Part shown: positions 5,742-6,511 of the stretch, in pieces | Layout: each line of letters starts with the position of its first letter | Position numbering within the stretch: position 1 is the first letter of the stretch | Origin: Actinomycetota bacterium | GTDB taxonomy: Bacteria; Actinomycetota; Thermoleophilia; Gaiellales; Gaiellaceae | Direction of reading: 5' to 3' | Assembly (NCBI GenBank): GCA_013696595.1 | Contig: JACCYG010000328.1 | Location: 1-6,511 of the forward strand | Length of the DNA: 6,511 bases | Notes under the pieces: generated by a model | Told to the model about the DNA's origin: nothing | Database searches by the model: none | The model's input: the letters and a program-made list of their open reading frames with translations, nothing else | Position numbers and translations under genes: made by a program

Positions 5742-5926
5742 GGCAGGCGCACAGCGCGGTTCCCGGCGAGTACGTCCGCGAGTGCGTCCCTGAGCCTCAG
5801 CCTCGCGGTTGCGCGGCCTGCGGCGACGCGCCGCGGCACACGAAGCGCGATCGTCCGGACCCCGGGCCCGAGTGAACCCCGCGTCGCCGATTGCGAGCCG
5901 CGCGCAGGAACGTCCGGGCGCGCGCC
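5742..5926. other. yebC-ruvC intergenic region without a confident gene
   Basis: This stretch between the palindrome and the ruvC promoter shows no RNA gene, mobile element or supported CDS. Read in triplets from 5735 it has visible codon-like composition: the middle base is poorer in GC than the outer two. It stays open in one frame of each strand for about 45 codons. On the minus strand the predicted peptide ends in a plausible-looking segment, RVPRRVAAGRATARLRLRDA, but the only nearby GTG start (5839, minus strand) leaves 34 residues and no ribosome binding site was recognised. It may be a decayed gene end or compositional noise. Confidence 0.3.
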
Positions 5927-5932
5927 TAACCT
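5927..5932 (+). promoter_or_regulatory. Candidate -10 element giving a leaderless ruvC mRNA
   Basis: TAACCT is followed by exactly 6 bases and the GTG at 5939, repeating the geometry seen at 1435 and 3421. Its TAA is in frame with ruvC, so the GTG is the first possible start. The 10-bp palindrome GGCGCGCGCC (5917-5926) directly precedes it. No Shine-Dalgarno sequence is present. Confidence 0.55.
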
Positions 5933-5938
5933 CGCCTC

Positions 5939-6436
5939 GTGAGAGTCCTCGGCATCGATCCGGGCACGGCCGCGTGCGGCTTCGGAATTGTCGAGGCGGA
6001 CGGCGGGCGCCTGACCGCTCTCGACCACGGCTGGTGGCGAAGCCCCGCGGGCGAGTCGATCGAGATCCGGCTCAAGCGCATCCACGACGGCGTCGCCGAG
6101 CTCATCGACGAGCACGCGCCCGACGCAGTCGTCCTCGAGGAGTCTTACGTAGGAGCGGACGCGCGCACCGCGCTCTCGGTCGGGCAAGCGCGCGGCGCCG
6201 TGCTCGTCGCGTGTGCGACCGCGAGCGTCTATTGCACCGAGTACCCGCCCGCGAGCGTGAAGGTCGCCGTCTGCGGGTACGGTCGCGCCGAGAAGGCCCA
6301 GGTACAGCGCATGGTGAAAACGATCCTCGGCATGCGCGAGGTGCCGAGGCCCGATCATGCCGCGGACGCGCTGGCAGTCGCCATCTGTCACGCACTCGCG
6401 CCGCCGCTCCAGGCGCTCGTGGGAGCCACGCGATGA
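5939..6436 (+). CDS. ruvC: Crossover junction endodeoxyribonuclease RuvC
   Basis: RuvC (165 residues) is the dimeric RNase H-fold nuclease that cuts Holliday junctions symmetrically, working with RuvA and RuvB. It opens with RVLGIDPGTAACGFGIVE, containing the first catalytic Asp7. Glu67 in VVLEESYV corresponds to E. coli Glu66. The C-terminal motif PDHAADALAVAICH supplies His140 and Asp143 at the positions of E. coli Asp138 and Asp141. A His at this place is known from Thermus thermophilus RuvC, so it is a normal variant rather than damage. The length is typical. GTG 5939 is the earliest start after an in-frame TAA at 5927 and yields the canonical N-terminus directly. The stop overlaps the ruvA start in an ATGA tetranucleotide, so ruvC and ruvA form an operon, probably with ruvB beyond the window. 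Confidence 0.96.
   Translation: MRVLGIDPGTAACGFGIVEADGGRLTALDHGWWRSPAGESIEIRLKRIHDGVAELIDEHAPDAVVLEESYVGADARTALSVGQARGAVLVACATASVYCTEYPPASVKVAVCGYGRAEKAQVQRMVKTILGMREVPRPDHAADALAVAICHALAPPLQALVGATR
6421..6425 (+). promoter_or_regulatory. Shine-Dalgarno sequence of ruvA
   Basis: GGGAG lies 7 bases upstream of the ruvA ATG and inside the end of ruvC. It supports reinitiation or coupled translation across the ATGA overlap. Confidence 0.65.
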
Positions 6437-6511
6437 TCGCGCGTCTGCGCGGCAAGCCCGTCGCCTGGGACGCGGAAGGGCTCGTGCTCGACGTCGGCGG
6501 CGTCGGGTACC
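6433..6511 (+). CDS. ruvA: Holliday junction branch migration protein RuvA (3' end missing)
   Basis: Only 26 full codons are inside the window. The visible residues, MIARLRGKPVAW followed by GLVLDVGGVGY at 16-26, match the start of the OB-fold domain I of RuvA. That domain typically begins MIxRLRG and has a DVxGVGY strand. RuvA binds the four-way junction as a tetramer and loads the RuvB motor, and it shares an operon with ruvC here through a 4-base ATGA overlap. The start is firmly set by the family N-terminus and the GGGAG at 6421-6425. The helix-hairpin-helix and RuvB-binding domains lie beyond the edge. Confidence 0.93.
   Translation, partial: MIARLRGKPVAWDAEGLVLDVGGVGY

Noticed and set aside
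6353..6367. Apparent loss of a catalytic Asp in RuvC (His140 in its place)
   Set aside because: The same His substitution is known in Thermus thermophilus RuvC, and Asp7, Glu67 and Asp143 are intact, so this is a recognised variant.
5735..6391. A 218-codon minus-strand open frame opposite ruvC
   Set aside because: Most of it is antisense to a clearly functional ruvC. Only its last ~45 codons, in the gap, were worth noting, and they are reported separately with low interest.
1..6511. Mobile elements, CRISPR arrays, tRNA/rRNA genes or a defence-like cluster
   Set aside because: No transposase or integrase motifs, spaced direct repeats, tRNA-like cloverleaf or toxin/defence domains were seen. 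All recognisable genes are housekeeping.

Overview
The window is GC-rich throughout and reads as an ordinary bacterial chromosome segment with every recognisable gene on the + strand. The mixture of ATG, GTG and TTG starts, the pdxS/pdxT and yebC-ruvC-ruvA neighbourhoods, and -10-type hexamers placed almost on top of start codons suggest a high-GC actinobacterial lineage, possibly a deep-branching one such as Thermoleophilia/Gaiellales. That placement is inference from gene content and style; no rRNA or marker comparison was possible.

Layout: the 3' end of an unidentified beta-propeller-like gene (to 625); a membrane-anchored or secreted lytic transglycosylase of the SLT family (676-1305); a fused homocysteine S-methyltransferase/methylenetetrahydrofolate reductase of the B. 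subtilis YitJ type (1447-3267); pdxS (3433-4317), followed by a short terminator-like hairpin; pdxT (4425-4991), overlapping yebC (4978-5730) by 14 bases; a 208-base gap that opens with a perfect 18-bp palindrome across the yebC stop codon; ruvC (5939-6436); and the first 26 codons of ruvA (from 6433), cut by the window edge.

Functionally, PdxS and PdxT form the ribose-5-phosphate-dependent pyridoxal 5'-phosphate synthase. The YitJ-type enzyme makes 5-methyl-tetrahydrofolate and methylates homocysteine to methionine. YebC is a translation/regulatory factor family, and RuvC with RuvA belongs to Holliday junction processing. The transglycosylase acts on peptidoglycan outside the cytoplasm.

The most informative non-gene signal is regulatory. 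The yitJ-type gene, pdxS and ruvC each have a TANNNT hexamer whose first base is exactly 12 bases upstream of the start codon. The transglycosylase and pdxT have one 15 and 16 bases upstream. This geometry predicts leaderless or nearly leaderless mRNAs. The two genes inside operons, yebC and ruvA, instead have clear Shine-Dalgarno sequences. I found no mobile element, CRISPR array, tRNA/rRNA or evidence of a new multi-gene system; the content is housekeeping.
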